In this document: positions 1 through 7,690 of the stretch, piece by piece
How positions within the stretch are numbered: the stretch's first letter is position 1
Layout: every line of letters starts with the position of its first letter
NCBI RefSeq assembly: GCF_013408335.1
Contig: NZ_JACBZR010000001.1
Location: 1,426,001 to 1,490,000 of the forward strand
DNA: 64,000 nt
Direction of reading: 5' to 3'
From: Nocardioides panzhihuensis
GTDB taxonomy: Bacteria > Actinomycetota > Actinomycetes > Propionibacteriales > Nocardioidaceae
The notes under the pieces: model-generated
Seen by the model: only the letters and a program-made list of their open reading frames with translations
The model's database searches: none
What the model was told of the DNA's origin: nothing
Position numbers and translations under genes: made by a program

Positions 1-580
1 CGTCGTAGAACACCAGCGCACCCGACAATCCGCCCCACTCCTGGACGGTCCCGATCTCGGTGTCACGCAGGATCAGGTGCTCGTACGCCTCGTTCGCGCG
101 GTCCGCGACCCTGATAATGCCCGACAGGGAGGCGAGGGAGCGCTTCTGGTCCGGATCGGTCGGGTCGATCGCGTAGCTGGGGTAGCCGACCGCCTCACAG
201 TCACGCAGCAAGCCTCCACCTCCTCGGTCGCACCGGGCGAAGATGGGTGGCTCCCAGTCGGCGTCGGACCAAGGTGGATCGGCGAGCGTGAGAAGCGCTA
301 CGTCCAGGCCCCAGCCTGCCCCGTCCCACCGTCTGCTGACGGTCATGCTCGTGACAGAGCTGTGTTCCCAGGCGCCGTCCGGGCCTCTTCGCTGGACCGT
401 GACGGGACGTACGCGGGTCCCGTCGGCGGTCTTCGGGTCGGCGACCGTGCAGTGCCACGCCGTCAGGACCTCGTTCGGAGTGACGAGATAGCCGGTGCCC
501 CACTTCTCGCGGGTCTCGGAGACGTGCACGACGACGGCAACGACTCGATCGTTCGCCGGACCGGGCGGCTGGGTCGTCAT
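1..580 (-). CDS. Trypsin-like serine protease, 3' end beyond window
   Basis: The open frame starts at an ATG (578-580) and runs off the left edge after 193 codons, so the C-terminus is missing. All three residues of a chymotrypsin-fold triad are visible: His43 in TAWHC, Asp93 in LDVALL and Ser186 in GGLSGAL. There is no signal peptide, so the protein is probably cytoplasmic. It starts 7 nt after the stop of the trypco2 gene and on the same strand, so the two are likely one operon. Trypsin/trypco pairs are known from NTP-dependent conflict (defence-like) systems, in which the protease is an effector or processing enzyme. Whether further domains follow the protease cannot be seen. Family assignment is firm; the role is inference. 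Confidence 0.85.
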   Translation of the reverse strand, partial: MTTQPPGPANDRVVAVVVHVSETREKWGTGYLVTPNEVLTAWHCTVADPKTADGTRVRPVTVQRRGPDGAWEHSSVTSMTVSRRWDGAGWGLDVALLTLADPPWSDADWEPPIFARCDRGGGGLLRDCEAVGYPSYAIDPTDPDQKRSLASLSGIIRVADRANEAYEHLILRDTEIGTVQEWGGLSGALVFYD

Positions 581-587
581 CTGACGA

Positions 588-959
588 CTATTCGTCTTCT
601 TCGTCTGCGTTGACCGTGGGGATGATGCGCTCGGTCCCGAGTGGGCGTTCACCGTGGGACGGTGACGACTCGCCGGCGATCACGATCCCGCCCGCCGTCT
701 CCTCCTTCGAGGCGGCGCCGCTCGAGAGCGGCTTCAACGACAGCCTGATCGTCTGCGTACGCTCCGTCCCCACCGATCCTCCAGCCTCGAGGATCTTCCA
801 GCCGACCTTGCCGTTGGCATCCTTGGTGACCGCGACGCTGAGCTCGAGGTCGACCGTCTCCAGCGCGAACCGAACCTCGCCCTCGCGGCCACTTGCCTGG
901 GCTTCGGAAAGCTCCAGCCTCAACGTCTCGATCGCCTGACTGAGCCCGATGCCGTCCAT
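588..959 (-). CDS. Trypco2-type (trypsin-co-occurring domain) protein
   Basis: This 123-residue protein has an N-terminal helix (GLSQAIETLRLELSEAQ) followed by beta strands containing RFALETVDLELSVAV and GKVGWKILEAGG, then a variable acidic tail ending EDEEDE-like. This layout matches the trypco2 domain, a small domain found next to trypsin-like proteases and proposed to link the protease to other parts of a conflict system. It lies directly upstream of the protease gene at 1-580, which supports the call. Start is the ATG at 957-959, with a purine-rich stretch before it. No catalytic residues are evident. Confidence 0.75.
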   Translation of the reverse strand: MDGIGLSQAIETLRLELSEAQASGREGEVRFALETVDLELSVAVTKDANGKVGWKILEAGGSVGTERTQTIRLSLKPLSSGAASKEETAGGIVIAGESSPSHGERPLGTERIIPTVNADEEDE

Positions 960-1082
960 GGCTTCCCTTCGCCGCTGTGGGTGCGTTGCAAGGATTTATA
1001 CCATCGAGAGGCGGAAGTCGGCGGGCAGTCGATCGACGCACCAGTAGCCCGTGCTACACGCGAGCGTGACAGACTGGCACCC

Positions 1083-1667
1083 ATGAGCACCCGCACCGAT
1101 GATCTCGACCGCGCCGACGACCTGCGCGACGAGATCGACCGCACCGGCTACTACCCCGAGGTGGTGGCCGACTGTGTCGCCTCCGCCGTGGCGGGGGAGA
1201 AGGTGTCCTCCTTCTTCCTGCACCACGAGCCGACCTTCGACCGCGACGAGGTGCGCCGCCACCTCTCCGTGCTGGTGCTGACCCCGACCCGGCTGATCCT
1301 GGCCCACACCGACGAGCACGCCGGCGACGACCTGCTGCCCGAGCACTACACCTCGACCTCGACCGAGGCCGTCCGCATCGACTCGGTCAACTCCGTCGTG
1401 GTGACCCGGATGATCACCAACCCGACGAAGGGTTCGAGCAAGCCGGCCGAGGTGGTCATGACCATCGGCTGGGGCGGCGTCAACCGCGTCGACCTGGAGC
1501 CCGCGGGCTGCTCCGACCCCAACTGCGACGCCGACCACGGCTACACCGGCGTACTCACCCCCGACGACTTCTCGCTGCGCGTATCGGCTGCCGCCGACGG
1601 TCACGACTCGGTCGACCGCCTGCTCTCCTTCGCGGAATCGCTCTCGGCTCGCACCCACAGCCGGTGA
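1083..1667 (+). CDS. DUF5998 family protein
   Basis: This 194-residue soluble protein has no signal peptide or membrane segment. The ATG at 1083 gives a typical hydrophilic start (MSTRTDDLDRADDLRDEIDR). An upstream in-frame start would add 34 residues of non-coding character. The body contains EKVSSFFLHHEPTFDRDEV and VLVLTPTRLILAHTDEH, a PH-like strand pattern seen in the DUF5998 family of actinobacteria, and a Cys pair (CSDPNCDADHGYTG) that could bind a metal. Function is unknown. It sits one nucleotide from the downstream phosphodiesterase gene, as is common for this family, so the two are probably co-transcribed. Confidence 0.8.
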   Translation: MSTRTDDLDRADDLRDEIDRTGYYPEVVADCVASAVAGEKVSSFFLHHEPTFDRDEVRRHLSVLVLTPTRLILAHTDEHAGDDLLPEHYTSTSTEAVRIDSVNSVVVTRMITNPTKGSSKPAEVVMTIGWGGVNRVDLEPAGCSDPNCDADHGYTGVLTPDDFSLRVSAAADGHDSVDRLLSFAESLSARTHSR

Positions 1668-1668
1668 G

Positions 1669-2799
1669 GTGCGGGTGACGGGGTTTCTCGCTCCCGCTTA
1701 CGGGGAGCGCTCGCTGGGTGATGTCCTGCCGGCGGTCGCGGCCGCCATGGACGTCCCGCTCGGCACCGCCGAAGCGCGACCCGGTCTCGAGCTGCCGTCG
1801 GCGGCTGCGTACGTGATCTTCCTGGTCGACGGGATGGGGACCAACCTGCTGCGGCGCTACGCGCACGCGGCGCCGTTCCTGGCGTCGCTGAGCGAGGACC
1901 AGCAGCCCGGCACGGCCGGGGTGCCGTCGACGACGGCGACCAGCCTCACCTCGTTCGGGACGGGGCTGACCCCCGGCGGTCACGGCCTGGTCGGCTACAC
2001 CTCCCGGATCCCCGGCACCGACCACCTGCTCAACGCGCTGCAGTGGCGCAAGGACGTCGACCCGGTCGAGTGGCAGCCCAACCGGACCGTCTTCCAGCGG
2101 CTGGGCGAGGCCGGCGTCCCGGTCACGGTGATCAACAAGCGCGTCTTCGGCGGCTCTGGCCTGACCATCGCCGCCCATCGCGGTGCGGAGTTCGTCGGCG
2201 CCGACCGGGTCGGCGAGCGGCTCGCGTCCGCGGTCGCCCTCTCCCGGGTTCCGGGCTCGCTGACCTACCTCTACGACGGCGACCTGGACTGGACCGGCCA
2301 CAAGTACGGTGTCGCCTCCTCGCCCTGGTTGCAGCAGCTCTCGATGATCGACGCCGAGGCCGAGCAGCTCCGAGACGCCCTGGACCCGTCCGTACGGCTG
2401 CTGGTGCTCGCCGACCACGGCATGGTCGACTCGCCCGCGTCGTCTCGCACCGACATCGACGACTTCCCCGAGCTCCGTGACGGGGTCGCCCTGGTCGGCG
2501 GCGAGGCTCGCTTCCGCCACCTCTACTGCTCGCGCGGCGCGGTCGACGACGTGGTCGCGACCTGGTCGGAGAAGCTGGGCGACAAGGCCGACGTGATGAC
2601 CCGGGAGACCGCCATCCGGCGCGGCTGGTTCGGACCGGTCACGCCGGCGGTGCTGCCGCGGCTCGGCGACGTCATCGTCGCCTCGCACGGGGAGCACGCG
2701 GTGGTCTCGACGAGCCTGTTCCAGTACGAGACGACCCTGGTGGGGTTGCACGGGTCACTCACCCCGGACGAGATGCTGATCCCGCTGCTCGTCTCCTGA
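1669..2799 (+). CDS. Alkaline phosphatase-fold nucleotide pyrophosphatase/phosphodiesterase
   Basis: This 376-residue protein belongs to the alkaline-phosphatase superfamily (type I phosphodiesterase/nucleotide pyrophosphatase), metalloenzymes that hydrolyse phosphodiester or pyrophosphate bonds. Visible metal and catalytic motifs are FLVDGMG (first metal Asp), the nucleophile region GVPSTTATSLTSFGTG, YDGDLDWTGHKYG, VLADHGM and a late VASHGEHAV. No signal peptide is seen, so a cytoplasmic location is likely. The start is a GTG at 1669, immediately after the DUF5998 stop, and implies translational coupling. Substrate cannot be told from sequence. Confidence 0.85.
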   Translation: MRVTGFLAPAYGERSLGDVLPAVAAAMDVPLGTAEARPGLELPSAAAYVIFLVDGMGTNLLRRYAHAAPFLASLSEDQQPGTAGVPSTTATSLTSFGTGLTPGGHGLVGYTSRIPGTDHLLNALQWRKDVDPVEWQPNRTVFQRLGEAGVPVTVINKRVFGGSGLTIAAHRGAEFVGADRVGERLASAVALSRVPGSLTYLYDGDLDWTGHKYGVASSPWLQQLSMIDAEAEQLRDALDPSVRLLVLADHGMVDSPASSRTDIDDFPELRDGVALVGGEARFRHLYCSRGAVDDVVATWSEKLGDKADVMTRETAIRRGWFGPVTPAVLPRLGDVIVASHGEHAVVSTSLFQYETTLVGLHGSLTPDEMLIPLLVS

Positions 2800-2817
2800 G
2801 CCACTAGTGTTCTCCGA

Positions 2818-3462
2818 GTGGCTGAGCTGACCTTCTGGACCGGGACGATGGATGCAGGGAAATCGACCCTCGCACTGCAGACCAACCACAACCACGCGGC
2901 ACGCGGCAGGGTGGGGCTCATCTTCACCGTCCACGACCGCTCCGGGGGTGCGGTGGTCACCTCGCGGCTCGGTCTGACCCATGACGCGATCGAGGTCACC
3001 GACGACTTCGACTTCTGGCGCCACATCGTCGACGCGCTGACCCACGGCGGCCGGGTGGACTACCTCATCTGCGACGAGGCCCAGTTCTACACGCCCGAGC
3101 AGATCGAGGCACTGGCCAAGATCACCGACGAGCTGCAGATCGACGTGTTCTGCTTCGGGATCCTCACCGACTTCCGCACCCGGCTCTTCCCGGGTGCCGC
3201 TCGACTGGTGGAGCTCGCCGACCGTACGGAGGTGCTGCAGGTCGAGGCGCTGTGCTGGTGCGGCAAGCGGGCCACCCACAATGCCCGGGTCGAGGACGGC
3301 GTGATGGTCACCGAGGGCGACCAGGTCGTCGTCGGTGACACCGACCAGGCACCCAGCGCCGTCTCCTACGAGGTCCTCTGCCGCCAGCACCACCGCCGCC
3401 GCCTGACCGCGGCCCGGGCCAAGTCCGTCTCCCTGGTGCCCGAGCCGCTGCCCTTCGGCTAG
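2818..3462 (+). CDS. tdk: Thymidine kinase
   Basis: This type II thymidine kinase of 214 residues phosphorylates thymidine in the pyrimidine salvage pathway in the cytoplasm. The P-loop GTMDAGKST is at residues 9-17 and the Walker B/lid region includes LICDEAQFYT. The zinc site is represented by CWCGKRATHNAR and a late CRQHH. Length is normal for the family. The start is a GTG at 2818, 18 nt after the phosphodiesterase stop, so it likely belongs to the same transcript. Its stop overlaps the convergent PhoD gene by four bases (CTAG). Confidence 0.93.
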   Translation: MAELTFWTGTMDAGKSTLALQTNHNHAARGRVGLIFTVHDRSGGAVVTSRLGLTHDAIEVTDDFDFWRHIVDALTHGGRVDYLICDEAQFYTPEQIEALAKITDELQIDVFCFGILTDFRTRLFPGAARLVELADRTEVLQVEALCWCGKRATHNARVEDGVMVTEGDQVVVGDTDQAPSAVSYEVLCRQHHRRRLTAARAKSVSLVPEPLPFG

Positions 3463-5141
3463 CGATTGAGCGTCGGCATGGGCACGTCGGCGTACCTCGT
3501 CCCGACCGGGGCGCTCTTGGTGTCGAGCTGGACGCCGGGGCGGCCGTTCTCCACGACGTACGTCGCGCGGGTGGAGACCGGGGCACCACGGCGCTCGACG
3601 TACGGCACCACCCGGAAGTCGCTGGAGAGCTCGTCGGGTGTGACCTGGACGCGTACGTAGCCTCGCTGGCTGTTGAAGAACTTCAGGTGGTCGTTGGCCC
3701 GCAGCAGGGTCTCGCCGCCGGTGGTCATGTCGGCGCCGTCGCCGCCGCTGGTGATGGAGGTGCCGACGAACTCGCTGCCGACGACGGCCGACTCCGGGTC
3801 GTCGTAGTCGGCCAGCAGGTTGCTGGCGTAGTTGTGGTGGCGGTCTCCGGTGATGACGACCAGGTTCTCGACGCCGCTGGTGCGGGCGCCGGCGAGGAGG
3901 CGGTTGCGGTTGGCGACGTAGCCGTCCCAAGGGTCCATGTAGAGGGTCTTGGCCTCGGACTCGTCGAGGTCCGTCTCGGCCATCGGCGCCTGGTTGGAGA
4001 GCACCTGCCAACGGGCTCTGGACTGCCGCCAGCTGCGCTGGAGCCACGCCTCCTGCTCGAGGCCCATCATCGAGCGCGACGGGTCGTAGATGTCCGGCGT
4101 CAGCTGCGGGCTCGCGGGGTCGCTGCCGTCGGCGTACGCCTGGTCGTCGCGGTACTGCCGGGTGTCGAGCACGTTGAAGTCGACCAGGTCGCCGTAGCGC
4201 AGGTTGCGGTAGATCTGCATGTCCGGCCCGTCCGGCAGCGCGCTGGCCCGGAACGGCAGGTGCTCGTAGTAGGCCTGGAAGGCAGCCGTACGCCGTGGCA
4301 TCCACAGCTCGCCCTTGGACTGGCTGCGCTCCTCCGGGGTCTCGTCGGCCCAGTTGTTCTCGACCTCGTGGTCGTCGGGTGCGACCACGAAGGCATGGGC
4401 CTGGTGGGCGGCCATCAGGTCCGGGTCGGACTTGTAGAGGCCGTACTGCAGGCGGTAGCGCGCCAGGTCGAGCGTCTCCCCGGCCAAGGACGGTGTGACC
4501 GGGGTCTTGCGCCAGTTGTTCTCGGCAGTGACGCCGGACTCGTACAGGTAGTCGCCCAGATGGAAGATGACGTCGAGGTCCTCGTCCGCCAGGTGCCGAT
4601 AGGCGGTGTAGAAGCCGTGGCTGTACAGCGCGCAGGAGGCGAAGGCGAAGCTCACCTGGGACGGCGAGGAGCCGTACGACGGGGCGGTCCGGGTGTGGCC
4701 GGTCTGGCTGACCTCGCCGGCGGCCAGGAAGCGGTACCAGTAGTCGCGACCGGGACGCAGGCCCCAGACCTCGGGGTGGACCGAGTGCCCGAGGTTCGGG
4801 GTGGCGGTGACAGTGCCGGACTTCACGACCTTGCGGAAGGCGGGGTCCTCGGCGACCTGCCAGCGGACCTTGACCGGCTTCTGCGGCATGCCGCCCAGAC
4901 CGTCGGGGGCGAGCGGTTCGGGGGCGAGACGGGTCCAGAGGACGACGGAGTTGGGGAGCGGGTCGCCGGAGGCGACGCCCATGGTGAACGGGTAGCCGGA
5001 GAGCGAGGTGGCGCTCTTGACCGATACCGCGTCGGCGGGGATCGAGCCGGTGCCGAGCAGCATGGCTGCTGATGCGGCGAACCCGGTCGAGGCTGTGCGA
5101 GAGATGAGGGAGCGTCGGCTCAGCGAATGGGGCAGAAGCAT
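3459..5141 (-). CDS. phoD: PhoD-type alkaline phosphatase, Tat-exported
   Basis: The protein has 560 residues with a twin-arginine signal (SRRSLISRTASTGFAAS) followed by an Ala-rich hydrophobic stretch, so it is exported folded. PhoD hallmarks are visible: the N-terminal FTMGVASGDPLPNSVVLWTR, FHLGDYLYE, the metal-binding DDHEVENNW and a late VITGDRHHNYASN. PhoD enzymes are Ca/Fe-dependent phosphomonoesterases or diesterases that release phosphate outside the cell, often under phosphate limitation. No Pho box was identified here. It overlaps the convergent tdk gene by four bases. Confidence 0.93.
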   Translation of the reverse strand: MLLPHSLSRRSLISRTASTGFAASAAMLLGTGSIPADAVSVKSATSLSGYPFTMGVASGDPLPNSVVLWTRLAPEPLAPDGLGGMPQKPVKVRWQVAEDPAFRKVVKSGTVTATPNLGHSVHPEVWGLRPGRDYWYRFLAAGEVSQTGHTRTAPSYGSSPSQVSFAFASCALYSHGFYTAYRHLADEDLDVIFHLGDYLYESGVTAENNWRKTPVTPSLAGETLDLARYRLQYGLYKSDPDLMAAHQAHAFVVAPDDHEVENNWADETPEERSQSKGELWMPRRTAAFQAYYEHLPFRASALPDGPDMQIYRNLRYGDLVDFNVLDTRQYRDDQAYADGSDPASPQLTPDIYDPSRSMMGLEQEAWLQRSWRQSRARWQVLSNQAPMAETDLDESEAKTLYMDPWDGYVANRNRLLAGARTSGVENLVVITGDRHHNYASNLLADYDDPESAVVGSEFVGTSITSGGDGADMTTGGETLLRANDHLKFFNSQRGYVRVQVTPDELSSDFRVVPYVERRGAPVSTRATYVVENGRPGVQLDTKSAPVGTRYADVPMPTLNR

Positions 5142-5250
5142 CGGGGCCTCCGAGAAAGGTGGAAGTGCTTGCCTCCACCCACCTCATCGGGGGCGCATGA
5201 ACTGCACCCGACCCGCTGCCGACTCTGGCCGGTCGGGTCGCCGACGTAAC

Positions 5251-5275
5251 ACGGACCGGCCGGTGGCCGGTCCGT
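5251..5275 (-). terminator. Hairpin terminator downstream of sepH
   Basis: ACGGACCGGCC and GGCCGGTCCGT form a perfect 11-bp stem around the 3-nt loop GGT. It lies 23 nt past the sepH stop on the minus strand and upstream of the phoD start. There is no long U-tract, which is common for high-GC terminators. Confidence 0.6.
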
Positions 5276-5297
5276 GAACGGGGTCACACGAGCCGGT

Positions 5298-6377
5298 TCA
5301 CTCCGGCTTGCCGCCGCCGAACATGATCTCGTCCCAGCTGGGCACCGAGGCGCGCTTACGCCGCGAGGCCGACTTCTTGGCGGGCTTCTGGGTCGCGTCC
5401 TCGGCCGGCTCGTCCTCGGCCGGGGTCTCGGCAGCAGCGGTGGGCTCGACGGGAGCCGGCTCCGCGACAGGCTCGGCGGACGGCTCGGGCTCGGCCGGGA
5501 CCGGGGCCTGCTTCTCGGTCGGTGTCTCGTCGCCGAGGAAGGCCTCGAGCGGAGTGTCGACATCGACCGGAGCCGGCTTGGCCGCCGCAGCGGGCGGAGA
5601 CGCCGGGGGAGGGGTGGCCGGTGCGGCCGGTGCAGCCGGGGCCGAAGCGGTCGAGCTCTGTGCGCGGCGCCGGCGGGCGGCGAGCATGTCGTCGGTGACC
5701 GGCTCCGGCTCGGGAACCGGGGCCTCGAGCTTCTCGCCGGTCAGCCAGCGGGCGTCGTCGTTCTCGAGCTCGACGAAGTTTCCGGGGATGTCGTAGATCA
5801 GCTCGGCGATCCCGGAGCGTTCGGGGGTCTCGTACTCACCGGTGAGCTTCCAGCGCCCGTCGGGACGCCGGTAGGAGTCCCAGTTGACCGACCCGGGGTC
5901 GGCGTACATCGTCTGGAAGTGAGCTCCGACCGCCTCACCCAAGGTGCGGGCGGTGCTGGAGGCCTCACCGGGCCGCCGGCGTACGGAAGCCTGCTGGGCA
6001 CGCTGCGCCATGTGCTCGCGCTCGGCGAGGACGGGACCGGCGAAGGCCAAGATCTTCTCGACCGTGGTGCCGGCGACAGCGGCGACCTCCTCGGCACTCT
6101 CGCCCGCACGGATGCGGGTCTGGATGTCACGGGGCCGCAGGCTGCTGCTCGGGGTCTTGTTCACGGTTTGCTCCGATCGGCGGGTCGACACAGCCTCGAG
6201 TGCTGCACGGAGACGGTCGTCGATGTCGGCGGTGTACTCACGGTCCTCGTCATCGACGAGAAGCATGCGTAGACCATCGTCACTGACCGAGATGAGCCGC
6301 AGAAGGATGGGTCCAGCCTCATCCGGAGCCTGCTCTTCGAGCTGGCCCGGAGTCAGGGGCAATCCTTCGGCTGACAT
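5298..6377 (-). CDS. sepH: Septation protein SepH (DUF3071)
   Basis: This 359-residue actinobacterial cell-division protein binds FtsZ and promotes assembly of division septa, as known from Streptomyces and Mycobacterium SepH. The N-terminal DUF3071 domain is visible (ISVSDDGLRMLLVDDEDREYTADIDDRLRAA). A helix-turn-helix-like region follows (LRPRDIQTRIRAGESAEEVAAVAG), then a long Pro/Ala/Glu-rich disordered linker and a conserved basic C-terminus (KKSASRRKRASVPSWDEIMFGG). Start is the ATG at 6375-6377, preceded by AGAAGAGG; longer in-frame starts overlap the divergent channel gene. Confidence 0.92.
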   Translation of the reverse strand: MSAEGLPLTPGQLEEQAPDEAGPILLRLISVSDDGLRMLLVDDEDREYTADIDDRLRAALEAVSTRRSEQTVNKTPSSSLRPRDIQTRIRAGESAEEVAAVAGTTVEKILAFAGPVLAEREHMAQRAQQASVRRRPGEASSTARTLGEAVGAHFQTMYADPGSVNWDSYRRPDGRWKLTGEYETPERSGIAELIYDIPGNFVELENDDARWLTGEKLEAPVPEPEPVTDDMLAARRRRAQSSTASAPAAPAAPATPPPASPPAAAAKPAPVDVDTPLEAFLGDETPTEKQAPVPAEPEPSAEPVAEPAPVEPTAAAETPAEDEPAEDATQKPAKKSASRRKRASVPSWDEIMFGGGKPE

Positions 6378-6501
6378 CCTCTTCTCAATTCTAGATACGG
6401 TTGTGACGACCCTACGCCACTGACCTGCATCGTATGGGGTGCCCATGCGGCGTGGTCGTGGCATTTGGGGTTTTTGGGACCTGCGAGGCGACCATTTGGC
6501 A

Positions 6502-7131
6502 GTGGAACAGACGCTGACGCTTCTCGTGCTCGACCTGGTCGGGTGCTTCGTCTTCGCGCTCTCGGGCGGCCTGATGGCGGTCCGCAAGGAGCTCGACATC
6601 TTCGGGGTGATCGTCCTCGCCTGCGTCACCGGCCTCGGCGGCGGCTTCCTGCGCGACATGGCCATCGGGGCGACACCGGTCGCCGCGCTCTCCGACTGGC
6701 GCTACCTCGTGGTGCCGATGACGGCCGGTCTGCTGACCTTCTACTTCCACCCGGCGCTGGGCCGGCTCGGGCCGATGATCAACGTCTTCGACGCCCTGGG
6801 GCTGGGACTCTTCGTCATCGCCGGGGCGGTCAAGGCGCTCGACTTCGGTCTCTCCCCGCTCGCCGCCGCGGTCATGGGCCTGGCCACCGGCGTCGGCGGC
6901 GGCGCGATCCGCGACGTGCTCGCAGGTCAGGTGCCGGTCATCCTGCGCCGCAGCGTCTTCTACGCCATCCCGGCCTTCGCCGGCGCCGCGATCGTGGCGT
7001 TCGGCCTGTTCCTCGCCCTGCCCCAGTCGCTGGTGATGGCGGTCGCCTTCGTCGTCTGCGTCGGCTGGCGGCTGCTGGCGATGTGGCGCCACTGGGAGGC
7101 GCCGCTGCCGCGGGGGTCCGCGTCGGTCTGA
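6502..7131 (+). CDS. TRIC/UPF0126 family membrane channel
   Basis: This integral membrane protein has about seven hydrophobic helices arranged as two repeats. Each repeat carries a conserved glycine-rich motif, TGLGGGFLRDMAIG and TGVGGGAIRDVLAG. Prokaryotic TRIC (UPF0126) proteins form trimeric potassium-permeable channels. The GTG at 6502 (VEQTLTLLVLDLVG) places the first helix at the N-terminus as in relatives. An in-frame GTG at 6439 or ATG at 6445 would add about 20 atypical residues, so the start is uncertain. It is divergent from sepH. Confidence 0.85.
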   Translation: MEQTLTLLVLDLVGCFVFALSGGLMAVRKELDIFGVIVLACVTGLGGGFLRDMAIGATPVAALSDWRYLVVPMTAGLLTFYFHPALGRLGPMINVFDALGLGLFVIAGAVKALDFGLSPLAAAVMGLATGVGGGAIRDVLAGQVPVILRRSVFYAIPAFAGAAIVAFGLFLALPQSLVMAVAFVVCVGWRLLAMWRHWEAPLPRGSASV

Positions 7132-7147
7132 GGCCGGCTCGCCGGGC

Positions 7148-7690
7148 TCAGTGGTCGGAGCAGCAGGGGATCTGGTGGCGCACCTCGAACGGCACCAGCC
7201 CTGCGACCGAGCGCTGGACCAGCAGTACGCAGCGCCCCTCACGCCACACCGGCCGCGCGAACCCGGTGAGATCGAGGGTGTCGCCCGGGTCCAGGGCGAT
7301 CCCGGCCAGTCCCTCGACGGTGTCGACGGCGCTGTCCGCCTCCACCGCCGCCACCGTGGTCACGGTCTCGATCCGGGTGCGTCCGGGATAGCGGGCCAGG
7401 CGCCCGGCGCTGCGCGCGGCGGCCTCGTCGATCGCGGGGGAGTCGGGAGTGACGTACGCCTGGGGGAGCTGCTCGGCGAGGAGCGCGGTCAGCTCCTCGA
7501 CCGCCGGCCCGCCGGGCCAGTCCAGGACGGCGACGAAGCGGCCGGTCGGTTCGCGCACGACATGGGTGCTGATGACGTACGCCTCCTCGGCCTGCCCCGC
7601 GCCGAGCACCTCGTCCATGCGGTGGACGAGGTGCTCGGCGGCGGCGAGGTCCCGGGCGTCGGCGTCGACGGCCAGGGGTCGGGTGGTCAT
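7148..7690 (-). CDS. Hypothetical protein coupled to CehA/McbA hydrolase
   Basis: This 180-residue soluble protein has no recognised family. It is rich in Asp/Glu and Ala and ends with a CCSDH tail that might bind metal. Its ATG overlaps the TGA of the upstream CehA/McbA gene (ATGA), so it is translationally coupled and probably works with that hydrolase or in its regulation. Codon usage matches the surrounding genes and the open frame is uninterrupted, so it is probably real. Confidence 0.65.
   Translation of the reverse strand: MTTRPLAVDADARDLAAAEHLVHRMDEVLGAGQAEEAYVISTHVVREPTGRFVAVLDWPGGPAVEELTALLAEQLPQAYVTPDSPAIDEAAARSAGRLARYPGRTRIETVTTVAAVEADSAVDTVEGLAGIALDPGDTLDLTGFARPVWREGRCVLLVQRSVAGLVPFEVRHQIPCCSDH

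Noticed and set aside
2755..5187. Very long minus-strand open frame across tdk and phoD
   Set aside because: Its translation is Arg/Pro-rich and shadows the true PhoD frame. High GC leaves antisense frames open.
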